A DNA stretch of 64,000 nt. Source: DASPOJ01 sp049790315 (GTDB lineage Bacteria; Acidobacteriota; Terriglobia; Acidiferrales; UBA7541). Shown in pieces: positions 26,683 to 36,167 of this stretch. The notes beneath the pieces were generated by a model. That model was not told the origin of the DNA. It made no database searches and saw only the letters and a list, made by a program, of their open reading frames with translations. The position numbers and the translations under genes were made by a program. The stretch covers positions 1 to 64,000 of the forward strand of contig JBAQYV010000177.1 in NCBI GenBank assembly GCA_049790315.1, read 5' to 3'. Position 1 is the first letter of the stretch, and each line of letters starts with the position of its first letter.

Positions 26683-27246
26683 TCATTCGCGTCCCACCAG
26701 GCGATAAAAACCGAGTGCGGCGTCTCCTTGCTCGACGACGCGGGCACGCTCCAGGCCCGCAATCGGTTCGGCGGGGGGGCGCTTGCGGCGATATTCCGCG
26801 ATGATCAGCGCCGTTGGCGCCGCGAGCTTCGATCGGCCGAGGAACTCCAGCGCTCGTTCGTATTCGTTCGCGGCTTCGTACGGCGGATCGAGGAACACAA
26901 GGCCGGCCTGAACGCCGCGCGATTCAAGACGCTCGCACGCGTGCAGCGCATCAATCGCAAGAATTTCCGCACCCGATGCGATGCCGAGCGATTCGAGATT
27001 TCGGCGGATCAACGAGAGTCCGGCGCGGTGCGATTCGACGAAAAAAACCTGTCGCGCTCCGCGGCTCAGCGCTTCGATGCCAACGGCGCCAGTTCCGGCG
27101 TAAAGATCGAGAAACACGGAACCCTCAACGCGCGGACCAAGAATATCGAACAACGTTTCGCGCAAGCGATCGCTTGTGGGGCGCAGCTTGATGCCGCGCA
27201 GCGCTCCTAGCGGCCGGCTTCCGTATTTTCCAGCAATCACACGCAT
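26683..27246 (-). CDS. rsmD: 16S rRNA (guanine966-N2)-methyltransferase
   Basis: This 187-residue Rossmann methyltransferase has AdoMet motif I in FLDLYAGTGAVGIEALSRGA and the catalytic motif IV DPPY in LVFLDPPYEAANEY. The N-terminus MRVIAGKYGSRPL with LRGIKLRPTSDRLRETLFDI is diagnostic of RsmD, which methylates G966 of 16S rRNA. It starts 3 bases after the recG stop, so recG-rsmD is an operon on the minus strand. The length is normal. Confidence 0.93.
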   Translation of the reverse strand: MRVIAGKYGSRPLGALRGIKLRPTSDRLRETLFDILGPRVEGSVFLDLYAGTGAVGIEALSRGARQVFFVESHRAGLSLIRRNLESLGIASGAEILAIDALHACERLESRGVQAGLVFLDPPYEAANEYERALEFLGRSKLAAPTALIIAEYRRKRPPAEPIAGLERARVVEQGDAALGFYRLVGRE

Positions 27247-27249
27247 CGC

Positions 27250-29367
27250 TTATCCCACCGCCGCGAGTTGGTAGCGGCACTGCCAATCCGGCGTCAACGA
27301 ATCGAGCAGGCGCCGAAGCGCGGCTTCGGCTTCGGGATTATCGAAGAGCGCGAAGGCTTCCTTGCGCGCGAGCTCGAGCAATTCAGCGTCGCGCAGCGGA
27401 TTCGCGAAATGAAAACCGAGTTCTCCGTGCTGGCGGGTGCCGAAGAATTCGCCGGGGCCGCGGAGTTTCAAATCCGTTTCGGCGATCACGAAGCCGTCGG
27501 TGGTAGCGACCATGGTTTCAAGACGCACGCGCGCGTCTTCGGAAACGGCTTCGGGCGCGACGAGGATGCAAGTTCCCTTCTGGCCGCCGCGCCCGATGCG
27601 ACCGCGCAATTGATGAAGCTGCGCAAGGCCGAAGCGATCGGCGTGCTCGATCACCATTACGGTTGCATTGGGCACATCCACGCCGACTTCGATCACTGTC
27701 GTGGAGACAAGCAGATCGATGTCGCGGCGACGGAAGCGGTTCATCACGTCTTCCTTTTCTTCGCTACGCATGCGGCCATGGAGCAGACCAACACGCGCGC
27801 CCGGAAAAACCGCGGTGCGCAAGCGCTCGTATTCAACCATCGCGGCTTTGAGCGAGCGCTGCGATTCCGCATTCTTGCTCTGCTCGATTACGGGATAGAC
27901 GATAAAGGCCTGGCGCCGGGCGGCGATTTCCTGGCGCAGAAAATCCCACACGCCGGCCAGACGCTCCGTGCGCGTCCATCGCGTCGCTACCGGGGAGCGG
28001 CCTGGCGGCATTTGGTCAATCACGGAGAGATCGAGATCGCCGTATAGCGTGAGCGACAGCGTGCGCGGGATGGGTGTAGCCGTCATCACCAACACATCGG
28101 GCATCGAACCCTTTTCAATCAGCCGCTTACGCTGCAGAACCCCGAAGCGATGTTGTTCATCCACAACCACAAGGCCCAAACGCGCGAAGCCGACGGGATC
28201 TTCAAGAATCGCGTGCGTGCCCACTACAAGTTGCGCCTGGCCCGATTGGACTCGTTCGACCGCATTGCGTTTGTCCGCGGGCTTCAATCCGCTCACCAGC
28301 AATTCGACGCGATAGCCGGAAGCCGCGAATAGACGACGCGCTTCGAGATAATGCTGCGCGGCGAGAATTTCGGTGGGCGCCATCAGGGCCGCCTGGTAAC
28401 CGTTTTCAATCACGATCGCGGCGGCCTCGAGCGCCACAATTGTTTTGCCGCAACCGACATCGCCTTGCAGCAGGCGATTCATGGGCACGGGACGTTCGAG
28501 ATCCCCGACGATATCCGCGAGCGCGCGTTTTTGCGCTTCCGTGGGCTTGAAGGGGAGCACGCGCTTCAGCGCTTCGCGGATGCGGTCCTCGCGCACGCGA
28601 AACGCGATGCCGGGCTGCTGGCGTTCGCGACGCCGGCGCAACGCGACGCTCAATTGATAGAAGAAAAATTCCTCGAAGATCAGACGCCGATGCGCGGGCG
28701 AACGAAATTCATTCAACGCTTCGACCGAAACATCCGGCGGCGGAAAATGAACGAACGCGATGGCATCGCCACGCGACGGAAAATCGTATCGCGCGCGCAG
28801 CGCGGCCGGCAGAGGATCGGGCAGCGCGCCGGCCACGCCGGACTGCGCGGCATAAATAATGCGCCGCAGGGTGCGCGAGCCGATGGAGCCAATGGCTTCG
28901 TAAATCGGCACAATGCGGCCCACTTCAGTGGAATCCACATCACCCGTGCCCAGCAGCTCGTATTCGGGGTTGACCATCTCGAGCCGGCCGGGCCGATACT
29001 TATCGAGCTCGGCTTTGCCGTGCAGAACGATTCGCTGGCCCGCGCGAAAACGCTTATCGAGATATGCGCCGTGAAAGAATTTGCAGGCCAGCGAACCGCT
29101 GGCATCGCGCACCAGCAGGTGATAAATCCCGCCCGCGCGTCCGCGATAACGCACCAAACCACCATCGGCCACTTCGGCTTGCAGCGTGTAGGTGCCGCCG
29201 GGTTGAACTTCGCGCAGCGGCGTAAAGTGAATGCGATCTTCGTAGCGAAACGGCAGATAGCCGAGCAAATCCTCAATCGTGCGGATGCCATGCTCCGCGA
29301 GGAGTTCGGCGCGCGCCGGGCCGACGCCCTTCAGGTACATCACCTCGGTGGTGGGGGTAAGCGGCAT
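27250..29367 (-). CDS. recG: ATP-dependent DNA helicase RecG
   Basis: The 705-residue protein has the RecG layout: an N-terminal wedge/OB domain (about 1-180, beginning with a helix-hairpin-like LKGVGPARAELLAEHGI), then the two helicase lobes. Motif I is LLQGDVGCGKTIVALEAA, motif II is VVDEQHRFG, motif III is MTATPIPRTL and motif VI is QLRGRIGRGG. The C-terminal GPGEFFGTRQHG is the family signature. RecG regresses stalled forks and processes Holliday junctions. It is upstream of rsmD with a 3-base gap. Confidence 0.96.
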   Translation of the reverse strand: MPLTPTTEVMYLKGVGPARAELLAEHGIRTIEDLLGYLPFRYEDRIHFTPLREVQPGGTYTLQAEVADGGLVRYRGRAGGIYHLLVRDASGSLACKFFHGAYLDKRFRAGQRIVLHGKAELDKYRPGRLEMVNPEYELLGTGDVDSTEVGRIVPIYEAIGSIGSRTLRRIIYAAQSGVAGALPDPLPAALRARYDFPSRGDAIAFVHFPPPDVSVEALNEFRSPAHRRLIFEEFFFYQLSVALRRRRERQQPGIAFRVREDRIREALKRVLPFKPTEAQKRALADIVGDLERPVPMNRLLQGDVGCGKTIVALEAAAIVIENGYQAALMAPTEILAAQHYLEARRLFAASGYRVELLVSGLKPADKRNAVERVQSGQAQLVVGTHAILEDPVGFARLGLVVVDEQHRFGVLQRKRLIEKGSMPDVLVMTATPIPRTLSLTLYGDLDLSVIDQMPPGRSPVATRWTRTERLAGVWDFLRQEIAARRQAFIVYPVIEQSKNAESQRSLKAAMVEYERLRTAVFPGARVGLLHGRMRSEEKEDVMNRFRRRDIDLLVSTTVIEVGVDVPNATVMVIEHADRFGLAQLHQLRGRIGRGGQKGTCILVAPEAVSEDARVRLETMVATTDGFVIAETDLKLRGPGEFFGTRQHGELGFHFANPLRDAELLELARKEAFALFDNPEAEAALRRLLDSLTPDWQCRYQLAAVG

Positions 29368-29514
29368 CGGTCACTTATATCATTTTACCTAACGAGGTCC
29401 GCGGGGGCCCGACTCGCGCAGTGGGATGGCCCAGGACTCGATTTCTGGTCAACTGACTCATTCGCTGAGAGTTGGCTGAACCGACGACGATTGAAGCCAT
29501 GCGACGATAACCGC

Positions 29515-29530
29515 GGGGTACATACACCCC
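29515..29530. repeat. GGGGT/ACCCC hairpin
   Basis: GGGGT (29515-29519) and ACCCC (29526-29530) flank a 6-base loop in the recG upstream region. Its role is unknown. Confidence 0.4.
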
Positions 29531-29850
29531 CGGTACCATTTTGCGAACTTTCTGATAATAAAAGGTTTATAGCAAAAGAGTGCGGATGTGCATGGAGATG
29601 CTGGAACTTAAAAGCCTTTGCATTCAATGAGTTGAGCACTCTTTGTACAAAGTGCTGAAAGCAAGCGAGTTGCGGGGTTGTTTTTTGCAGACCCAAAGTG
29701 CATTTGGAGCGCGATGGATTTGTGAGCTTGGGGGGACGCGGGCTGGATTCGAATTGGATTCGAGGTGACATGCAGAAGAATAGCATATGATTCCAGACAC
29801 GTCAAGTATTAGTTGAGTATTCGAATGGATATCCACAGGGGGCAGGAGAT

Positions 29851-29868
29851 GGCGACCTGAAGGTCGCC
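29851..29868. repeat. REP-like palindrome, GGCGACCT-GA-AGGTCGCC
   Basis: Two perfect 8-base arms flank a 2-base centre. From memory, similar GGCGACCT/AGGTCGCC palindromes are scattered through Acidobacterial intergenic DNA. It lies 31 bases before copy 2 of the dispersed repeat. Confidence 0.6.
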
Positions 29869-29899
29869 GCTACGAGGACACGAAACAAGGCGAACGGAG

Positions 29900-30128
29900 G
29901 TAGTGGGCTGATTGGGTGTTGCCGAGCCGCGTCCATCAGACCCTTGGCGGTACGCCCGCCACGCTGGCGGGCAATTTCGCCGGTACAAAATTCCAGAGAG
30001 AACGCAGAGGCGCAGAGGGCACGGAGATGCGCAGAGAAAGGCGAGGGAACGTGCGCCGGCGAGTATGGCGACCTCTCCTGATCCGACCGCCGCCAGCACC
30101 ACAACGTTAGCCCGCTGCCCAAGCGGGG
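29900..30128 (+). repeat. Dispersed intergenic repeat, copy 2
   Basis: This stretch aligns with the reverse complement of 14172-14406 over its full length (see that entry). It lies 35 bases before the giant membrane protease gene. The part containing AACGCAGAGG and GCAGAGGGCACGGAGAT is best conserved. No protein-like frame is shared convincingly. Confidence 0.8.
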
Positions 30129-30162
30129 CGAAACTTGCCAAGGCTGGGGGCGTACCGATAGA

Positions 30163-33100
30163 GTGAATCGTTTTGCGGGGGGATGCGTGACGCTGGAACG
30201 ATTGACGCGCGGTGACAAACGAACGCTGCTGATCTGGATTGCATGCGCGGCCATCGGATTGGGCGTGGCTTGGCATTATTTTCCGCGCGCATTTCCCGAA
30301 GCATCGGTGGATTTCCGAGTGACGCGCGCGGAGGCGCTGGATCGCGCGCGTCAATTCGTGGTGGCGCAGGGCGGCAACCTGACGGGAACGCGCTCAACAA
30401 TCATTTTCGACGTCGACGATACAGCGAAGACCTACCTTGAGCGCGAAGTGGGCCTTAAACGCGCGAACCAGATGATGGCTTCCGACGTGAGCACGTGGTA
30501 CTGGAGCGTGCGATTTTTCCGGCCGCTGCAACAGGAAGAATATGCGGTGCGGTTGGACCCGAGCGGACGCGTGGTTGGGTATGAACACGTAATTAAAGAG
30601 GACGCACCGGGCGCGTCTCTCGATGGCAACGCGGCGCGCGCGGCGGCCGAAGCATTCGCAAGTGACACGCTGGGCAAAAATCTCGCAGACTACGATTTCC
30701 TGCCTGCGGAAGCAAATTCCACCGAGCGGCCGAATCGGCGGGATTGGAGTTTTACGTGGGAGCGACACGGATTTCGCGCGAAGGATGCGCCGTACCGCAT
30801 GAGCGTGTCGCTCGAAGGCGATCGTCTGGGGGAATACAAGGAATTCCTGAAAGTTCCGGAAGCGTGGATATCGGGATACGACCGGCTGCGCTCGTCGAAC
30901 GATTTTATCGAGACGCTCGCGATTGTGCCGTACGCGATGCTGCTCGGCGCGTGTCTGTGGGTGATCATCGTGCTGGGCCGCGAGGGCCAGCTCGAATGGA
31001 AAACGGGATTGGCGCTGGGCGTGGTGCTGGCCGGCTTGTATTTCGCGATGACCATGAATCAGTGGCCCGATACGCTGGCGGAATACAGGACCAACGCGTC
31101 GTATTCGAGTTTTGTGTTCGGCGAAATCGCGCAGGCCATCGTGCTTTCGATTTCGATGGCGCTGCTTGTGGTGGCGGCGGTTGTGCCGGGCGAGCCGCTG
31201 TATCGCGCGGCGCTGCCGGGTCGTCTGCGTGTGGGCACACTGTGGCGACTGCCCGGATTGCGATCGCGAGAATTTTTCAAAGCGTGCGTGATTGGGCTAT
31301 GTCTTGCGGCCGCATCGATCGGATACCAGGTGGTGTTCTACATCGTGGCGGGACATTTTGGCGCGTGGGCTCCGCAAGACATTCAGTACGACAACGTGGT
31401 GAGCACGGCGCTGCCCTGGATTTTTCCGCTGACGATTGGGCTGTACGCGGCGGCGAGCGAAGAATTTCTATTTCGCATGTTCGCGATTCCGTTCGTGCGG
31501 CGGGTGACGAATTCAACTTTCCTCGCCGTGGTGCTGCCCGCGTTCGCGTGGGGATTTCTGCACTCCAATTATCCGCAGGAACCGCCGTACATACGCGGGC
31601 TTGAAGTTGGATTGTTCGGAATCGTGGCCGGGCTTGTGATGCTGCGCTGGGGAATTCTTGCGACGCTGGTGTGGCACTACACGGTGGACGCGACGCTGAG
31701 CAGTCTGCTGCTGGTGCACTCGAGCAGTTTGTATCTGCGCGTTTCGGGGTTGCTGGCGAGCGGCGCGATGCTGATTCCGCTGGCGATCGCTGGTGTTTTT
31801 TATCTGAAGCGCGGCGGATTTGAGTTTTCGGAGGCGCTGCTGAATCGCGCTGTACCCGCACCCGCGGCGTTGGCGGAGGCGGGTGTAGAGACGGGCGAAG
31901 CGCCGCTCGATGCGCTGGGCATTCACGAAGCTCCGGCGGCGGCGCGGCGCTACGACAGAATCTCGGGCGGAAAACTCGCGATACTGGTGGCGTGCGGACT
32001 GCTTGGCGGAATTCTGCTGTGGCGCGTGAAGACGCCGGAGATCGGCAACTTTGTGCGCTTTTCGACTGACGCGCAACAGGCTACGGCGAGCGCGGATCAG
32101 GTGATGCGCGCCTGGCATCTGGACCCCGCGAGCTATCATCACGCGGCGACCGTGACCTACAGGTTCAACGACTACGCCAATGAATTTTTGCGCCGCGCGG
32201 TGGGAGTCTACGGCGCGAATCGAATTTACGAGCAGCAAGTGCCGTCGGCATTCTGGGCCGTGCGATATTTCCGCGATGCGCAGCGGGAAGAGTACATGGT
32301 GGTGCTGCATCCGGATGGCTCGCTCTATTCCGTGCACCACGTGCTGCCCGAAGAAATGGCCGGAGCGAATCTTTCAAAGGACGACGCGCTCGCGCTGGCG
32401 CAGGCTTGGCTGGCGCGCGAAAAACACGTCGATCTCTCGCAATGGAAACTTGTGGATTCGGAATCGACGAAACAAATCAATCGCACGGATCACTCCTTCA
32501 CCTGGGAGCAACTTGCGGCACTGGGCGCGGCGCCGGGAAGCGGCGAATCGGCGCATGTTCGCATCGAACTTCAGGTGCAGGGCGCGGAGGTTTCCGGATT
32601 TCGCACGTACGTAAAAATTCCGGAGGATTGGGAGCGGCGCGAAAGTCAGACGACGCTGGCGGGCACGATCGGAACCGTCGGCTTCGTGGGACTTCTGGTT
32701 GTGGGTGGATTCGCGGTGCTGGTGATTTTCTTTCGCAATTTGAAACAGCCGGATATGTCCGATGTGCCTTGGCGGCGTATCGCGAAGTGGGCGGTGATTG
32801 TACTGCTGGCGGCGGCCGCGAAGTATATTGCGACGATGCCGCTGCTGCTGGGAAATTACTCGACGGAAATGCCGCTGAAGATTTTTATCGCGACGCTATG
32901 CGTTGTGCTGCCGCTGTTTTCGCTCCTGCTGTACACGGCGGTATTTTTTATGCTGGGGCTGGGATGGTTTTTCCTGGCGCGGGCGTTTGGGAGTGAACGT
33001 TTGCCGGGCTGGAGCGGCATGCCGGCGGCATATTACACGGATGCGTTTTGCGTGGCATTGTTTGGCGGTGCGGCGTGGCTGGGACTGCGGCGCGCGGCGG

Positions 33101-33633
33101 CGCTGGTTGGATCGCGATGGCCAGGGCTGCATCACACGCTGGCCGCGGCTGTGCCGTCCGGTCTGGATTCAAAGTGGCCGGCGGTGAGCGAATTAGCGGG
33201 CGTGGTGAACAACGGATATTTCGGTATCGCATTGCTCGCGGTGATCGCCGGTTTTCTTTGCTATGGAGCGATGCGGCGGACGGGTGTGCGGGCGGCACTC
33301 GTGGTGCTGGTGGCGATTCTGCTGGCGGGCGGCGCGACGGCGAGCGCGTTTGCGCGGGCCGCCGTGGTGGATCTGATTGTGTTGGGCATCGTGTGGTGGG
33401 GCGTAACGAAACTGGCGCGCTTCAACATGCTGGGATATTTTCTGCTGTTGGCCGCGATAACAGCGGCGCAAGCGGCGGCAGAACTTCTGGCGCAACCGAA
33501 TTATTTCTATCACGCGAACGGCGCGGTGGTGGCCGTCGTGGGAGCTTTATTGCTGGCGTGGCCGCTGGTGGTTTGGCGGCGCGCGGCGTCACGCAGTGCG
33601 GCCCTGGGAGCGGATCGTGGCGCCGGCGCCTAA
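30163..33633 (+). CDS. Giant CPBP-family (CaaX-type) membrane protease with duplicated extracytoplasmic domain
   Basis: The 1156-residue protein has an N-terminal membrane anchor (about 20-40), an extracytoplasmic domain (about 45-250) and a first membrane block. That block carries CPBP protease motifs EEFLFR (E433, E434) and FAWGFLH (H467), with WHYTVDA further on. A second domain (about 640-825) repeats the first: YWSVRFFR against FWAVRYFR, EEYAVRLDPSGRV against EEYMVVLHPDGSL, and SFTWE in both. A second membrane block without protease motifs ends it. CPBP enzymes cleave membrane or prenylated substrates; the repeat resembles PepSY-like domains. The start is GTG 30163 or GTG 30187. Confidence 0.8.
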   Translation: MNRFAGGCVTLERLTRGDKRTLLIWIACAAIGLGVAWHYFPRAFPEASVDFRVTRAEALDRARQFVVAQGGNLTGTRSTIIFDVDDTAKTYLEREVGLKRANQMMASDVSTWYWSVRFFRPLQQEEYAVRLDPSGRVVGYEHVIKEDAPGASLDGNAARAAAEAFASDTLGKNLADYDFLPAEANSTERPNRRDWSFTWERHGFRAKDAPYRMSVSLEGDRLGEYKEFLKVPEAWISGYDRLRSSNDFIETLAIVPYAMLLGACLWVIIVLGREGQLEWKTGLALGVVLAGLYFAMTMNQWPDTLAEYRTNASYSSFVFGEIAQAIVLSISMALLVVAAVVPGEPLYRAALPGRLRVGTLWRLPGLRSREFFKACVIGLCLAAASIGYQVVFYIVAGHFGAWAPQDIQYDNVVSTALPWIFPLTIGLYAAASEEFLFRMFAIPFVRRVTNSTFLAVVLPAFAWGFLHSNYPQEPPYIRGLEVGLFGIVAGLVMLRWGILATLVWHYTVDATLSSLLLVHSSSLYLRVSGLLASGAMLIPLAIAGVFYLKRGGFEFSEALLNRAVPAPAALAEAGVETGEAPLDALGIHEAPAAARRYDRISGGKLAILVACGLLGGILLWRVKTPEIGNFVRFSTDAQQATASADQVMRAWHLDPASYHHAATVTYRFNDYANEFLRRAVGVYGANRIYEQQVPSAFWAVRYFRDAQREEYMVVLHPDGSLYSVHHVLPEEMAGANLSKDDALALAQAWLAREKHVDLSQWKLVDSESTKQINRTDHSFTWEQLAALGAAPGSGESAHVRIELQVQGAEVSGFRTYVKIPEDWERRESQTTLAGTIGTVGFVGLLVVGGFAVLVIFFRNLKQPDMSDVPWRRIAKWAVIVLLAAAAKYIATMPLLLGNYSTEMPLKIFIATLCVVLPLFSLLLYTAVFFMLGLGWFFLARAFGSERLPGWSGMPAAYYTDAFCVALFGGAAWLGLRRAAALVGSRWPGLHHTLAAAVPSGLDSKWPAVSELAGVVNNGYFGIALLAVIAGFLCYGAMRRTGVRAALVVLVAILLAGGATASAFARAAVVDLIVLGIVWWGVTKLARFNMLGYFLLLAAITAAQAAAELLAQPNYFYHANGAVVAVVGALLLAWPLVVWRRAASRSAALGADRGAGA

Positions 33634-33841
33634 GGAAAAATCAGATCGAGTTTCGCGCGCGTGGCAATGGGGCGAATACATCCTGGCGATTCTCGCGGGG
33701 AATATTATTTATTTGTCGATTGAACCTAAGTTGCCAATAGCGCTGCGTCATCATCTGTACCGCGCCGATCTGGGCGTGCTGTTCGATTTTTTTATCTGCG
33801 TTGGGATGTACGGGCTGGTGCGGCTGGCGCGGCGGATTTAA
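33617..33841 (+). CDS. Small two-helix membrane protein, unknown function
   Basis: The GTG at 33617 has GGGAG at 33606-33610 and overlaps the protease stop by 17 bases, so the gene is probably coupled to it. The 74-residue product has two hydrophobic helices (about 16-35 and 47-68) and charged ends. I recognise no family. The coupling suggests a partner or regulator of the protease. An upstream ATG at 33596 is possible but has a poorer site. Confidence 0.6.
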   Translation: MAPAPKEKSDRVSRAWQWGEYILAILAGNIIYLSIEPKLPIALRHHLYRADLGVLFDFFICVGMYGLVRLARRI

Positions 33842-33877
33842 TTCGCCGGAATATTTGTACAGATCAACGCGACATTT

Positions 33878-35224
33878 TTATTGCGCGCGGATGCGGCGCC
33901 ATCGCACCAGGAAGTACAGCGCGACTCCTAAGAGCACGACCAAGCCTCCAACCGTCAATTCACTAATCGGGCCGATTCGCTCGGTGCGTTCGCGCACTCC
34001 AGCCAAGACGAGCAGCGCGAGCGGCGGCAGACCGATCAGCACGGCGCCGGCAATTCCACCGGGGACGCGGCTGGGGCGATCGAGATTGGGTTCGCGAATG
34101 CGCAACGCGACGAGCGCCCAGAATTCCAGAAGAATGCTCAGGCCGGTTAAGAGAACGTCAAGCAGCACCAGGCGCTCAAAACCGAGCGGAAGCAGCGCCG
34201 CCCAGGCGATGGCGCAAACAACAATCGCGACCCACGGCGCGCCGGTGCGCGGATGTTTGCGCGCGAAAATGCGCGGGAGATAGCCATCGTCGGCCATAAC
34301 CACGGGCAGGCGCGAGAACGACATCATCAACGCGCCGAACGTGCCGAACGCGCCGAGCATTCCGGCGATGGCGATGGCTAGCGCTAATCCCGCGCCGCCT
34401 AGAATTTGGCCGACGTCGACCCAGCCGCCGGTGGTCCACCGATTGGGATCGAGGCCGGTTCGTGCGACAGCCGCGACGGGAATTAAATAACTGAGCGTGA
34501 CGAGCGCGACGGCGCCTGCCATGGCGAGCGGATAATTGCGGCGCGGGCGATCGGTTTCGCCGGCGACGGTGGAGAGATTGTCCCAGCCCATGTAGTTCCA
34601 CATCGCGATGAGCAGGCCGCCGATTAAATCGGCGTGAAGCAACGGCGCTGCGGCGGGCGGAACGGCGCTGGCGGCGTGCGCACGAACGAGCGCCGCGACA
34701 ACGACTCCGACGAATGGCAGCAGCAACGCGACGTTGAGCCAGACCGAGGCTTCGCCGACCGCGCCAGCGCCCAGAATATTCCACGCGGTACACGCGACGA
34801 TCATGGCCAGCTCGAGCGCAACGCCCGTGTATCCCGCCGATAATCGCGGCACGAAACGTTCGAGATAGCTGACGAACAGAACTGGGTAGAGTGCCATCTC
34901 GAGCAAACTTCCGGTGAGCGTAAGCCATGCTTCCTGAAATCCCCAGAAATGTCCCATGCCGCGGCGCACCCAGATGTAGAAGCCACCGTCTTCGGGGAGC
35001 GCGGTAGAAAGCTCGCTGACCATCCACGCAGTGGGAATGCTCCAGAGCAGCGGCGTGAGGATTAGAATTAGAAGCGCGGCGGTGTAACCCGTTTTCTGGA
35101 CGACGTCTTCTAAACCATACGGGCCGCCGGCGACCATGAAATAGGTGGCGGCGATCATGCCGGCGAGCGTGAGCTTGCGTGCAACACCGGGGATGCGGCG
35201 ATTTCTGTGCGCGTCTCGCGTCAT
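33878..35224 (-). CDS. APC-superfamily amino acid permease
   Basis: From the ATG at 35224 the product has 448 residues and about twelve transmembrane helices. Family marks are an N-terminal GMIAATYFMVAGGPYGLEDV (first helix with the unwound Gly motif), SELSTALPEDGGFYIWVRRG after it, and MWNYMGWDNLSTVAGETDRP before helix VI-VII. It probably imports or exchanges amino acids or amines. The frame is open upstream to 35347, but those residues are Arg-rich and not family-like. No SD is clear. It converges on the small membrane gene with 36 bases between stops. Confidence 0.87.
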   Translation of the reverse strand: MTRDAHRNRRIPGVARKLTLAGMIAATYFMVAGGPYGLEDVVQKTGYTAALLILILTPLLWSIPTAWMVSELSTALPEDGGFYIWVRRGMGHFWGFQEAWLTLTGSLLEMALYPVLFVSYLERFVPRLSAGYTGVALELAMIVACTAWNILGAGAVGEASVWLNVALLLPFVGVVVAALVRAHAASAVPPAAAPLLHADLIGGLLIAMWNYMGWDNLSTVAGETDRPRRNYPLAMAGAVALVTLSYLIPVAAVARTGLDPNRWTTGGWVDVGQILGGAGLALAIAIAGMLGAFGTFGALMMSFSRLPVVMADDGYLPRIFARKHPRTGAPWVAIVVCAIAWAALLPLGFERLVLLDVLLTGLSILLEFWALVALRIREPNLDRPSRVPGGIAGAVLIGLPPLALLVLAGVRERTERIGPISELTVGGLVVLLGVALYFLVRWRRIRAQ

Positions 35225-35480
35225 GCGCGTCGTATTGGAGGCGGAGAGGGCATCATATCGGGAGCGCTCGAGGTTTATACCACGCGCAAGGCGCGGCAGC
35301 GCGCACCTGCGAGCTCGCGCCGCAATGATTCCGAAGGGCTTCGGCACCGCTTCGCGGCTGGTTTACCGGCACCGGCGGAGCGTTGGAAAGCGCGGCCCAG
35401 GCTGCTATCCTTTGCCGCGGCTGGCCGTCTAAGCGACTGAGCCAGCCGGCCAGCATCTAATTTAAGAGGGGCACGTCAGA

Positions 35481-36167
35481 ATGGCCGTTGAGGAGATGGC
35501 ATTCGCCTTGCCAACGGGTCCCAACCGGCCCGGCTGCGAGGATTCCGCGTCGCATGCGGGCGTCTTGGACCGAGCCCAGCCGCAGACCGACGAGAGAACG
35601 CTGATCGAGCGCGCCCAGGCCGGCGACCGGCCGGCGTTCGATGAGTTGGTGCGCCGGTACGACCGCGCGGTGCTGCGGCTTGCGACCAATGTGCTGCGCA
35701 CGTCCGAAGATGCGCGCGACGTTTATCAAGAAGCCTTCCTGAAAATTTACAAGAATCTGGCGCGCTTCCGCTTCGAGTGCAGCTTTTACACCTGGGTGTA
35801 TCGCGTAGTCACCAATTCTTGTCTCGATCATCTTCGCCGCCGCGAAAGCCGGCCGGAAGATCAGGCGCCGGAGACGGCGTCGCAAGAGCGAGGCGACTCG
35901 GGGCCGGACTTTTTCGATCGCCAAGCCGCCACCGCGCCGGGCGCCGATCCCGAGCGCAACACTTTCAATCAAGAAATCGCGGTGCGCATCGAACGGGCGC
36001 TGGAGCTATTGACGCCGCGCGAGCGAATGGTTTTCGCGATGAAACATTACCAGGGCCTGAAACTTCGAGCGATCGGCGAGACTCTGGGCACGACGGAAGA
36101 GACCGTGAAGAATTCATTGTTCCGCGCTACGCGAAAATTGCGCGCACAGTTGGGAGGGCTGCTGTGA
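35481..36167 (+). CDS. ECF-type RNA polymerase sigma factor (left module)
   Basis: The 228-residue product has sigma region 2 (ERAQAGDRPAFDELVRRYDR, then EDARDVYQEAFLKIYKNLAR) and region 4 (LTPRERMVFAMKHYQGLKL, then IGETLGTTEETVKNSLFRAT). AAGAGGGG at 35463-35470 supports the ATG. An N-terminal extension of about 35 residues and an acidic linker between regions 2 and 4 are present. Its stop overlaps the next gene as GTGA, and that gene encodes a zinc-finger anti-sigma factor, its likely inhibitor. The target promoter is unknown. Confidence 0.92.
   Translation: MAVEEMAFALPTGPNRPGCEDSASHAGVLDRAQPQTDERTLIERAQAGDRPAFDELVRRYDRAVLRLATNVLRTSEDARDVYQEAFLKIYKNLARFRFECSFYTWVYRVVTNSCLDHLRRRESRPEDQAPETASQERGDSGPDFFDRQAATAPGADPERNTFNQEIAVRIERALELLTPRERMVFAMKHYQGLKLRAIGETLGTTEETVKNSLFRATRKLRAQLGGLL

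Larger units (their letters stand above)
29368..29899. other. Gene-free gap upstream of recG, partly AT-rich
   Basis: No convincing gene is seen here. The part from about 29530 to 29800 is visibly richer in A+T than the surroundings and has no coding pattern in any frame. It should hold the recG promoter, but no clear -35/-10 pair was found. It also contains the hairpins listed separately at 29515-29530 and 29851-29868. Confidence 0.6.

Noticed and set aside
28351..29658. 435-codon open frame on the plus strand opposite recG
   Set aside because: The recG frame is complete with all helicase motifs; the plus frame continues into the gap but has no family match.
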